Of a DNA stretch of 64,000 bases, positions 44,465 through 51,931 are shown piece after piece (position 1 is the stretch's first letter; each line of letters starts with the position of its first letter). Both the position numbers and the translations under genes were made by a program. Location of the stretch: contig JBCDBO010000006.1 of assembly GCA_039183535.1 (NCBI GenBank), positions 1 to 64,000 on the forward strand. Direction: 5' to 3'. The DNA is from JBCAXA01 sp039183535 (GTDB taxonomy: Bacteria > Pseudomonadota > Gammaproteobacteria > Steroidobacterales > Woeseiaceae). The notes under the pieces were generated by a model that worked only from the letters and a program-made list of their open reading frames with translations, was not told where the DNA came from and made no database searches.

Positions 44465-44872
44465 ATGACCGGACCGCAACTCAACGTTGTGTTAATCGAC
44501 GATAATGACGATGACAATTTCATTCATCGCCGTGTCGTCGAAGAGGTCGATATCGATATCCGCTTACGCGTGTTCGAACAGGCACAGCAAGCACTGGACC
44601 ACCTGGGAACGACAGATCGCGATCCCGTTGACATCGTGTTTGTCGATATCAGCATGCCACGCATGGATGGGTTTGAGTTCATGGCGGCATTTGATCAGTT
44701 GCCGCGAGCGCTGCGCGTCGGTGTCGTCGTTATCTTCCTTTCGGTTTGCGCGAACCCAACCGATATTGATCGCGCGCTGAAGACAGCACACGCGCGCGGC
44801 TTCCTGAACAAGCCACTGTCGCGCGCGAAACTCACCGACGTCTTCAACGAGTACTTCGCGAGCACGAGTTAG
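44465..44872 (+). CDS. Second single-domain response regulator
   Basis: 135 residues from ATG 44465; a longer frame from within the previous gene has no family support. Receiver motifs: VVLIDDNDDDNFIHRR, IVFVDISMPRMDGFEF, FLSVCANPTD and GFLNKPLSRA. Clearly related to the receiver encoded just upstream (FIHERLL versus FIHRRVV), so a tandem duplication is likely. The 154-base gap may have its own promoter. Convergent with ureG six bases further. Confidence 0.92.
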   Translation: MTGPQLNVVLIDDNDDDNFIHRRVVEEVDIDIRLRVFEQAQQALDHLGTTDRDPVDIVFVDISMPRMDGFEFMAAFDQLPRALRVGVVVIFLSVCANPTDIDRALKTAHARGFLNKPLSRAKLTDVFNEYFASTS

Positions 44873-44878
44873 TGCTCG

Positions 44879-45517
44879 TTACGGTGCCGCGGCTGTTCGC
44901 TCAACAAGCATCCCCTCGCGGATAAGAAACTCGCAGACGTCGTCGACACCGTCGCCCGCTTTCAAGTTTGCAAATACCCAGGGGCGCTCACCACGCATAC
45001 GGTTGGTGTCGTTCTCCATGACCTGTAACGAGGCGCCCACATGGGGCGCTAAATCAGTTTTGTTGATGACGAGCAAATCCGAACGGGTAATTCCCGGCCC
45101 ACCCTTACGAGGAATTTTTTCACCAGCCGCGACATCGATTACGTAAACCGTAATATCGACGAGCTCGGGTGAGAATGTTGCTGAAAGATTGTCGCCGCCA
45201 GATTCAACGATGACCATTTGCAGATCGGGAAAGCGATCTGCCATTTCGTCGATCGCGCTGACGTTGATCGATGCGTCCTCACGGATCGCAGTATGCGGAC
45301 AGCCACCGGTTTCTACGCCGACGATACGATCGGCCGACAGCGCCTCGGCGCGGACCAAGATTCGCATATCCTCCTGCGTGTAAATATCGTTGGTAACAAC
45401 CGCAATATCAAAGCGATCCCGCAAACGCTTGCAAAGCGCTTCTACCAACGCTGTTTTTCCGGCCCCCACTGGCCCGCCTATGCCTACTCGCAATAAATCT
45501 CGTGCAACCTCAGTCAT
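44879..45517 (-). CDS. ureG: Urease accessory GTPase UreG
   Basis: 212 residues, normal for UreG. The GTP-binding P-loop is GGPVGAGKTALVEAL; later motifs VTNDIYTQEDMRIL, CPHTAIREDASIN and GPGITRSDLLVINKTDLAP are diagnostic, including the Cys-Pro-His nickel site. UreG hydrolyses GTP to drive nickel insertion into urease as part of the UreDFG complex. Last gene of the leftward ureDABCEFG operon. GAAGGAAAA precedes the ATG at 45517. Confidence 0.97.
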   Translation of the reverse strand: MTEVARDLLRVGIGGPVGAGKTALVEALCKRLRDRFDIAVVTNDIYTQEDMRILVRAEALSADRIVGVETGGCPHTAIREDASINVSAIDEMADRFPDLQMVIVESGGDNLSATFSPELVDITVYVIDVAAGEKIPRKGGPGITRSDLLVINKTDLAPHVGASLQVMENDTNRMRGERPWVFANLKAGDGVDDVCEFLIREGMLVERTAAAP

Positions 45518-45549
45518 AATTTTTCCTTCGTAACTGCAGCGCCATGTGT

Positions 45550-46236
45550 TTACGAACGAAACAAACGCGTACGTTGGTGTTCGTGACGCGCAGAGGCCAG
45601 CGCCACACCCGGCAACGTGAGTCCCAAGCGACTGTCCTCGACGGCTTCGGCCGCATCGACGTAAGCATCGAGTCGTCGGCCCGCTTCGAGCATGAGCCGC
45701 TGCCCATCAGTCTGTCCAAGCGGTACGAGCTTGATCGCCGCCGCTACTTGGTTTTCATGCCATACCCAAGCGTAGGCCGCTAAAACGCTGCGGCAATCAA
45801 TTCCTTCGGCGACCGCCGCTGCCGCAAACGCTGTCGCAAACAAAGGCTTCTCGGGTAAGGTCGCCGCAGCATCAGCCGAGAGCACATCGCGAATCAACCG
45901 GGCCAACGCCGCGCCCATTTGACGGTCCTCGTCTAGCAATTCCGCCGATTCGCGACTGGCCGTTAGCGCTTGATTACAGTGCTTAACGGTAGCGTGATCG
46001 CTACATTGTGTAGCGGCATGCAAGCGCTTTAGATAAGCAAGGTCTTGGTGGACGAGCGTCGCCGCAGCGATACCTTGCAGCCAGTCTCGCACATCGTTAG
46101 CAGATCGAATCCACTCAGCCTCGACCGCGTACTCTAACCCTTGCGAGTAACTGTACCCACCGACCGGTAGTGCTGGGCTAATCAACAGCCATAACGCCGG
46201 CTGAATTGGCGCTGGCGGGTTAGTGGCTGTGGCCAT
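45550..46236 (-). CDS. ureF: Urease accessory protein UreF
   Basis: 228 residues from ATG 46236; a start at 46275 would add 13 basic residues before the usual beginning. Family motifs: LLISPALPVGGYSYSQGLEYAV, LAYLKRLHAATQ and the C-terminal HEHQRTRLFRS tail. UreF gates UreG activity during nickel delivery. Overlaps the end of ureE by 17 bases. Confidence 0.95.
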   Translation of the reverse strand: MATATNPPAPIQPALWLLISPALPVGGYSYSQGLEYAVEAEWIRSANDVRDWLQGIAAATLVHQDLAYLKRLHAATQCSDHATVKHCNQALTASRESAELLDEDRQMGAALARLIRDVLSADAAATLPEKPLFATAFAAAAVAEGIDCRSVLAAYAWVWHENQVAAAIKLVPLGQTDGQRLMLEAGRRLDAYVDAAEAVEDSRLGLTLPGVALASARHEHQRTRLFRS

Positions 46237-46666
46237 CGTAAGCTCCAGCCTCCGGCTCGAACGGGGCCTCGACATGCGTGATGCGAAAGTCTAGCTGCGT
46301 GAGCATACGATCGAGTACATGGTCAGTTTGGTAGCGGACCGCGTCGCGGTCGATCTGGACCCAAACGTGGCGATTGCCTAGGTGATATGCCGCCCGCGCG
46401 AGCATCGCATCGTCGCCGGAAACCTCCGACAAGGACTCGATAGCTGCGTCAACGCGAACGACAAAGCCGTCGGCGCTGGCAAGACAATCTCCACCACGTA
46501 ATACGCGACCGCGTGTCAGCTTGATAAACGCCTCACGGCCGGACGTCATAACGACGCGCTGCCGCGCCTTCTGCCGCGCCTCGAATGGCAGCTCTATGAC
46601 ATCGTCGGCATCTGCCGTAGGTACGCGCTGCACGAGCGTGACCGGTGCCTGCAAAACGCTAAGCAC
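46220..46666 (-). CDS. ureE: Urease accessory nickel metallochaperone UreE
   Basis: 148 residues from GTG 46666, two bases after the ureC stop. N-terminal peptide-binding domain (LPFEARQKARQRVVM and RGRVLRGGDCL), then the nickel-binding domain with the conserved YHLGNRHVWVQID, whose His is the interfacial ligand. The C-terminal tail is short (AYDGHSH), so it lacks the long His-rich extension found in some species. Confidence 0.95.
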   Translation of the reverse strand: MLSVLQAPVTLVQRVPTADADDVIELPFEARQKARQRVVMTSGREAFIKLTRGRVLRGGDCLASADGFVVRVDAAIESLSEVSGDDAMLARAAYHLGNRHVWVQIDRDAVRYQTDHVLDRMLTQLDFRITHVEAPFEPEAGAYDGHSH

Positions 46667-46668
46667 AG

Positions 46669-48372
46669 CTAGAACAAAAAGTAGCGCTGCGCCAACGGCA
46701 ACTCGGTCGCTGGTTGGCAGGTTAACGCCTCGCCGTCCGCCATCACCTGGTACGTCTCTGGATCGACGTCAATCTCCGGCATCCAGTCATTGAGGACCAT
46801 ATCGGTTTTGCGAACCGTACGCGTGTTGGTCACCGGCGCCGTTGGGGTTGCGAGGCTCAACTCATCGCCGATGCCATGGGCGTGCGCTGTGCGGGACACG
46901 AATGTCACCGAGGTGGCATGACGAGCTCCTCCAAAGGCGGCAAACATAGGCCGATAGTGGGTCGGTTGCGGCGTCGGAATAGACGCGTTCGGATCACCCA
47001 TCGGCGCCGCCGCGATGAGCCCACCTTTTATAATAAGTGACGGTTTCGCACCGAAAAATGCGGGCTTCCACAAGACAAGATCGGCGAGCTTGCCCGGCTC
47101 CACCGAACCGACTAGGTTGGCGATTCCGTGGGTGAGCGCCGGATTAATCGTGTACTTCGCGATATAGCGACGGACCCGATGATTATCATTACGCGCCGTG
47201 TCCTCGGCGAGCGCACCACGTTGCACCTTCATTTTGTGGGCGGTCTGCCACGTCCGGGTAATCACCTCGCCGACTCGGCCCATCGCTTGACTGTCGGATG
47301 CGATCATCGAAAACGCACCGAGGTCGTGCAGAATATCTTCTGCAGCTATTGTCTCGCGACGAATTCGTGACTCGGCGAACGCAACATCTTCGGGAATCTT
47401 GGGATCGAGGTGATGGCAAACCATCAACATGTCGAGATGCTCATCAACGGTATTGACCGTGAACGGCCGGGTCGGGTTTGTCGAGCTCGGTAAAACGTTC
47501 GCGTGGCCCGCGGCCTTGATGATATCGGGGGCGTGGCCACCGCCCGCCCCTTCTGTGTGATACGTATGGATCGTGCGATCTTTCATCGCTGCGAGCGAGT
47601 GCTCGACAAATCCCGATTCGTTCAACGTATCCGTGTGTATCGCAACTTGTACATCCTCAGCTTCGGCCACACCGAGACAGCAGTCGATAGCCGCCGGAGT
47701 CGTGCCCCAGTCCTCGTGCAATTTGAGACCGATTGCACCGGCCTCAATCTGCTCGGTCAAAGGCTCAGGTTGACTGGCGTTACCTTTGCCGAGGAACCCT
47801 AGGTTAACTGGGAACGCATCAGCCGCTTGCAACATGCGTGCGATGTTCCAAGGACCCGGCGTACACGTCGTTGCATTGGTGCCGGTCGCAGGCCCTGTAC
47901 CGCCGCCAAGCATTGTCGTTACACCAGACATCAACGCTTCATCAATTTGTTGCGGACAGATCCAATGGATGTGCGCGTCGATGCCGCCGGCCGTAACGAT
48001 GTGCCCTTCACCGGCGATGACCTCGGTACCCGGTCCGATGATGATCTCAACATCGGGTTGCACATCCGGATTACCCGCTTTGCCAATAGCCACGATGCGG
48101 GCATCTTTAATGCCGATATCGGCCTTAACGATGCCCCAATGGTCAACGATTAGTGCGTTGGTAATAACGCAGTCGACCACCTCAGCGGCTAGGCGTTGAC
48201 TTTGCCCCATACCATCGCGAATAACCTTGCCGCCACCAAACTTGACCTCATCGCCGTAGTGCGTGTGGTCGCGTTCGACCTCAATAACCAGTTCAGTATC
48301 GCCGAGTCGCACTCGATCGCCGGTCGTCGGTCCGAACATATCGGCGTAGGCACGTCGGTCGATCGCCGTCAT
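46669..48372 (-). CDS. ureC: Urease alpha subunit UreC
   Basis: 567 residues, standard length. Hydrolyses urea to ammonia and carbamate at a dinuclear nickel site. All key motifs are present: DAHIHWICPQQ (two His ligands), GLKLHEDWGTT (carbamylated Lys), QVAIHTDTLNESGFVE, FHTYHTEGAGGGHAPD-like stretch, PTRPFTVNTVDEHLDMLMVC (flap His), and SDSQAMGRVGE (Asp ligand). No missing residue was noticed. Start overlaps the ureB stop by one base. Confidence 0.97.
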   Translation of the reverse strand: MTAIDRRAYADMFGPTTGDRVRLGDTELVIEVERDHTHYGDEVKFGGGKVIRDGMGQSQRLAAEVVDCVITNALIVDHWGIVKADIGIKDARIVAIGKAGNPDVQPDVEIIIGPGTEVIAGEGHIVTAGGIDAHIHWICPQQIDEALMSGVTTMLGGGTGPATGTNATTCTPGPWNIARMLQAADAFPVNLGFLGKGNASQPEPLTEQIEAGAIGLKLHEDWGTTPAAIDCCLGVAEAEDVQVAIHTDTLNESGFVEHSLAAMKDRTIHTYHTEGAGGGHAPDIIKAAGHANVLPSSTNPTRPFTVNTVDEHLDMLMVCHHLDPKIPEDVAFAESRIRRETIAAEDILHDLGAFSMIASDSQAMGRVGEVITRTWQTAHKMKVQRGALAEDTARNDNHRVRRYIAKYTINPALTHGIANLVGSVEPGKLADLVLWKPAFFGAKPSLIIKGGLIAAAPMGDPNASIPTPQPTHYRPMFAAFGGARHATSVTFVSRTAHAHGIGDELSLATPTAPVTNTRTVRKTDMVLNDWMPEIDVDPETYQVMADGEALTCQPATELPLAQRYFLF

Positions 48373-48686
48373 CAGTCCGACTCCAAAGCGCCCATAACGG
48401 CCGCATTAAACCCATACACACACCGATCTCCAGCGTAGTCGACAAGCGTTACGGTGCGCGTCTGACCAGGCTCGAACCGAACCGCGGTGCCGGCTGGTAT
48501 GTCGAGACGCTTACCGTAGGCAACGCTCCGATCAAAGTCGAGTGCCGGGTTAGTTTCTGCGAAATGGTAATGCGAGCCGACTTGTATCGGTCGATCGCCG
48601 CTGTTGGCGACGGCGACGTCGGTTCGCGTACGGCCCGCATTCAATTCGATTTCGCCGCTGTCTATGAAGTACTCGCCGGGAACCAT
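48372..48686 (-). CDS. ureB: Urease beta subunit UreB
   Basis: 104 residues, the usual length for a separate beta subunit. Motifs MVPGEYFIDSGEIELNAGR, QVGSHYHFAETNPALDFDR and AVRFEPGQTRTVTLVDYAG. Structural subunit of the (UreABC)3 complex. Lies 16 bases after ureA. Confidence 0.97.
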   Translation of the reverse strand: MVPGEYFIDSGEIELNAGRTRTDVAVANSGDRPIQVGSHYHFAETNPALDFDRSVAYGKRLDIPAGTAVRFEPGQTRTVTLVDYAGDRCVYGFNAAVMGALESD

Positions 48687-48702
48687 GCCGTTCTCCTTCC
48701 CG

Positions 48703-49005
48703 TTAATCGATTGGATTATGAACGGTCACTAACTTAGTGCCGTCCGGAAACGTTGCCTCAACCTGAACCTCATGAATCATCTCCGGGATACCCTCCATAA
48801 CGTCGTCGCGGCTAAGCAGCGTGGTTCCGTATTGCATAAGCTCGGCGACGCTTTTTCCGTCTCGCGCGCCTTCTAAGATGGCAGACGAAATAAACGCGAT
48901 ACTCTCCGGGTAGTTGAGCTTCAAACCGCGTGCTTTGCGTTTTTCAGCCAACTCAGCGGCCATAAAAATAAGGAGTTTGTCTTTTTCGCGGGGCGTCAAT
49001 TCCAT
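48703..49005 (-). CDS. ureA: Urease gamma subunit UreA
   Basis: 100 residues. MELTPREKDKLLIFMAAELA and KARGLKLNYPESIAFIS are diagnostic, as is the C-terminal ATFPDGTKLVTVHNPI. Structural subunit. Separate ureA and ureB genes are the proteobacterial arrangement. Confidence 0.97.
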   Translation of the reverse strand: MELTPREKDKLLIFMAAELAEKRKARGLKLNYPESIAFISSAILEGARDGKSVAELMQYGTTLLSRDDVMEGIPEMIHEVQVEATFPDGTKLVTVHNPID

Positions 49006-49035
49006 CGTGCGATCTCCAACTGCGCAGCTAGCGCG

Positions 49036-50001
49036 TTAGGTTCTCCAAATTCTTGGCAACGCCGCTGGACGGCCGATAGCCAGCGGTCGTAGCGCCGCCC
49101 ATGCCACCTGCAGCTCACCAAACAGTGTCTCCACATCGTTGCCGCGAGCACGAATGATCAAGACTCGATCGGGAACAGTAATCGACAGATGCGGTGTCGA
49201 ATCGCCAAGCGCATCGATCAACGCGGCGCCTAACTGCCGATCAGCCGGTGCGAACCATGCCGTGGCATTGATCGGCATCGCACCGAAACCCCAATCGGCC
49301 TGTTGACGGCGGCTGCCACCCTCTAGCTCGCTGCGCTCCAGTAACAGCGGCTCGCGGTCATTGTCGATACAACGCTCGATGCGAGTGGTTTGGGAAACTC
49401 GGCCTCGGGTGAACGGACGGTTGCCCGCCCGGCGCCCGAATACGGTGACTTCCCATGCGAAAACTCGCGCTCCGTCGGCGAGTTGGATCGTGGTCGTAAC
49501 GTCAAAATCGCAACCGTCGAAGGCGATAGTTTCGAGTGGCAACCACTCCATCACAGCATCGCGCCCAACGACAATCGTTTGCTCGAGCTTGGCACCTCGT
49601 CCGTCGGCGCGATAGAGCTTGGTAGCGGCTGGTGTTGTGATTAGCGAATGCGCTTTTGTGTCGAGTGTAGCGCCAATCGATAGGGTATCACCGCCGACGA
49701 TGCCACCCGGCGGATGAATGAGATAAACGTGCGTGCACGGCGGTTCCGGATGAAACGGCTTCTGCACATAGAGAGGCCCAAACCCTGGTTGCCGGCGAAG
49801 TCGAGTGTGCTGACCGTCTCTTTCGAAATGCATAGCCAACCGCGCGGCCCAGCCAGGGGTTAGTGTCGAATTGGAATTGGTCGTGGCGGCGTGCAAATCG
49901 ATGATCGCGGTATCAAGCGTCGTCCGAGTGTTGCTAACTTTGTTGGACGAGTAAACCCACAGACCGGCTTTCGCCGTTTCTGCACCAAAACGGTGACCCA
50001 A
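49036..50001 (-). CDS. ureD: Urease accessory protein UreD
   Basis: Up to 321 residues from TTG 50001; the first 40 residues are not conserved in the family and no better start codon was found, so the start is uncertain. Recognised by GWAARLAMHFERDGQ, PLYVQKPFHPE, HPPGGIVGGDTL and ITTPAATKLYRADG. UreD is the scaffold that brings UreF and UreG to apo-urease. First gene of the leftward operon; 94 bases separate it from divergent uraH. Confidence 0.93.
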   Translation of the reverse strand: MGHRFGAETAKAGLWVYSSNKVSNTRTTLDTAIIDLHAATTNSNSTLTPGWAARLAMHFERDGQHTRLRRQPGFGPLYVQKPFHPEPPCTHVYLIHPPGGIVGGDTLSIGATLDTKAHSLITTPAATKLYRADGRGAKLEQTIVVGRDAVMEWLPLETIAFDGCDFDVTTTIQLADGARVFAWEVTVFGRRAGNRPFTRGRVSQTTRIERCIDNDREPLLLERSELEGGSRRQQADWGFGAMPINATAWFAPADRQLGAALIDALGDSTPHLSITVPDRVLIIRARGNDVETLFGELQVAWAALRPLAIGRPAALPRIWRT

Positions 50002-50045
50002 AGTTGTGAAAGTCGCCGCCGGGCGGCGCCGTCAAGGTGTTACGC

Positions 50046-50064
50046 ACCGATTATGAATATCGGT
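50046..50064. promoter_or_regulatory. Palindromic operator candidate between ure and purine operons
   Basis: ACCGAT, seven bases, ATCGGT: a perfect 6+6 inverted repeat centred in the 94-base divergent region between ureD and uraH. The position suits a repressor or activator controlling both operons. No regulator gene is present in the window. Confidence 0.5.
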
Positions 50065-50095
50065 TATTCTCAAACGCTTAGCGCAGGTTTGTAAT

Positions 50096-50431
50096 GTGGG
50101 AAAACTAACAACACATATTCTGGACACCGCACGCGGTTGCCCGGGAGCCGAAATACCGATACGTGTGTTTCGCGACGGTCAGCTGATAAAAGAAACGCGT
50201 TCGAACGCTGACGGGCGATGCGACGAACCACTGATTGACGGTCAGGATTTTACGGCTGGATTGCACGAGATTGAATTTCGTGTCGCGAGTTATTTTGCAG
50301 ATCTTACCGACCCTAGCAAACCGCCGTTCCTCGATCGCATCACACTGACGGTTACGCTCAGCGACGATGCCCACTATCACGTGCCATTGCTCGTTTCGCC
50401 GTGGAGCTACAGCACGTACCGCGGCAGCTAG
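50096..50431 (+). CDS. uraH: 5-hydroxyisourate hydrolase
   Basis: 111 residues from GTG 50096. Transthyretin-like fold with the family markers KLTTHILDTARGCPG (His of the site), the HEIEFRVASYFAD stretch, and the C-terminal tetrapeptide YRGS that defines HIU hydrolases. It converts 5-hydroxyisourate, the product of PuuD, to OHCU. First gene of the rightward purine operon; 3 bases to xdhA. Confidence 0.96.
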   Translation: MGKLTTHILDTARGCPGAEIPIRVFRDGQLIKETRSNADGRCDEPLIDGQDFTAGLHEIEFRVASYFADLTDPSKPPFLDRITLTVTLSDDAHYHVPLLVSPWSYSTYRGS

Positions 50432-50434
50432 GCT

Positions 50435-51931
50435 GTGACTGAGAGTAGTTCAGCAACGCTTCGGTTTTTGCTCGATGGCGACGTAGTCGAACTCGATAAC
50501 GTCCCGCCGACGCGGACTGTACTCGAGTGGCTTCGTGAGGATGCCGGTCGAACCGGTACGAAAGAAGGCTGCGCGGAAGGCGACTGCGGTGCGTGTACCA
50601 TCGTCATTGCGGAACCGATAGGCGATGCGTTGCGATATCGCCCGGTCAATGCCTGCATTCAGTTTCTCGGGACACTGCACGGGAAAGAACTGATTACGAT
50701 CGAGAGCCTGAGCCGCGACGGTCGCTTGCACCCGGTACAACGATCGATGGTCGATAACCACGGCTCACAGTGCGGTTTCTGCACCCCCGGATTCGTCATG
50801 TCGATGTTTGCGTTGTACAAAGAAAATGCTGCGCCGACGCGGACCGACATCGATGTCGCGTTATCCGGCAACTTATGTCGCTGCACCGGCTATCGACCAA
50901 TCGTCGCTGCCGCCGAAGCTATGGGCAAAGCGGCTGCAACGAATACTGACCGGCATGCCAACCGTACAGCGACAGCGGCGGACCGTGCGATAAGCACGAC
51001 GTTAAGATCGCTGACGTCATCCGCCACGCTGGCGTTGCAGCATCGGGATGGACGTTTTTTCGCACCGACGACGATTGCCGAGCTAACCTCACTACGGCGA
51101 GAGTATCCAGATGCGACAATTCTCGCCGGCGGCACCGACGTCGGCTTGTGGGTGACCAAGCACTACCGCGCGTTGCCTACCGTGATTTACACCGGGCGAG
51201 TGAGCGAGCTAAGCGTAATTCGCCGTCGCGACGGTAACCTGGACATCGGAGCGGCCGTCTCACTAACCGATAGCTTTGCGGCGCTTGACACTGAGTATCC
51301 GGAGCTCAGCGAATTGTGGCGACGGTTCTCATCACCACTCATTCGTAATGCTGGCACGCTCGGTGGCAACATCGCGAACGGCTCACCAATCGGCGACTCT
51401 ATGCCGGCGCTACTGGCACTTGGCACGAAACTGCAGCTCGCCTCGGCGACATCGGTACGGGATATTGAGCTGGCCGATTTTTACCTCGGCTATCAACAGA
51501 CTGCACTTGAGCCTGGCGAGGTATTGACGCGGATCATCATTCCGCAGCGTCATGCGACAAGTGTCGTTCGCAGCTACAAGTTATCGAAACGCTACGACCA
51601 AGATATTTCCGCGGTATGCGCCGCGATCGCGCTGCAGATTCACGACCAGCGAATAATTGCGGCAAAATTGGCGTTTGGGGGTATGGCAGCCATTCCCAGC
51701 CGAGCGCCACGCGCCGAGCGCGCCCTTGTTGGCGAGCCATGGACAAAGACAACTGTCCGCAAGGCCATGACCGCACTTCGTGAGGATTTTTCGCCGATTA
51801 GTGACATGCGTGCGAGCGCTGCTTACCGCGTGCAAAGCGCCGGTGCCTTGTTGTACCGCGCCTGGCTAGACATCACCCAGCCCGAAACACCGACGAGTGT
51901 CTATGACTACCAAAGCGACACCGCGCTCTGA
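50435..51931 (+). CDS. xdhA: Xanthine dehydrogenase small subunit (2Fe-2S and FAD)
   Basis: 498 residues from GTG 50435. N-terminal plant-type 2Fe-2S domain (GCAEGDCGACTI), second 2Fe-2S domain (SQCGFCTPGFVMS and NLCRCTGYRPI), then FAD-binding domain from about residue 200 (ATILAGGTDVGLWVTK, AGTLGGNIANGSPIGDSMP). Passes electrons from the molybdenum site to NAD+. Oxidises hypoxanthine and xanthine to urate with XdhB. Confidence 0.95.
   Translation: MTESSSATLRFLLDGDVVELDNVPPTRTVLEWLREDAGRTGTKEGCAEGDCGACTIVIAEPIGDALRYRPVNACIQFLGTLHGKELITIESLSRDGRLHPVQRSMVDNHGSQCGFCTPGFVMSMFALYKENAAPTRTDIDVALSGNLCRCTGYRPIVAAAEAMGKAAATNTDRHANRTATAADRAISTTLRSLTSSATLALQHRDGRFFAPTTIAELTSLRREYPDATILAGGTDVGLWVTKHYRALPTVIYTGRVSELSVIRRRDGNLDIGAAVSLTDSFAALDTEYPELSELWRRFSSPLIRNAGTLGGNIANGSPIGDSMPALLALGTKLQLASATSVRDIELADFYLGYQQTALEPGEVLTRIIIPQRHATSVVRSYKLSKRYDQDISAVCAAIALQIHDQRIIAAKLAFGGMAAIPSRAPRAERALVGEPWTKTTVRKAMTALREDFSPISDMRASAAYRVQSAGALLYRAWLDITQPETPTSVYDYQSDTAL

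Noticed and set aside
49990..50030. CRP-like half-site TTGTGAAAGTCG before the ure/purine operons
   Set aside because: The second arm is absent; the ACCGAT palindrome is the better operator candidate.
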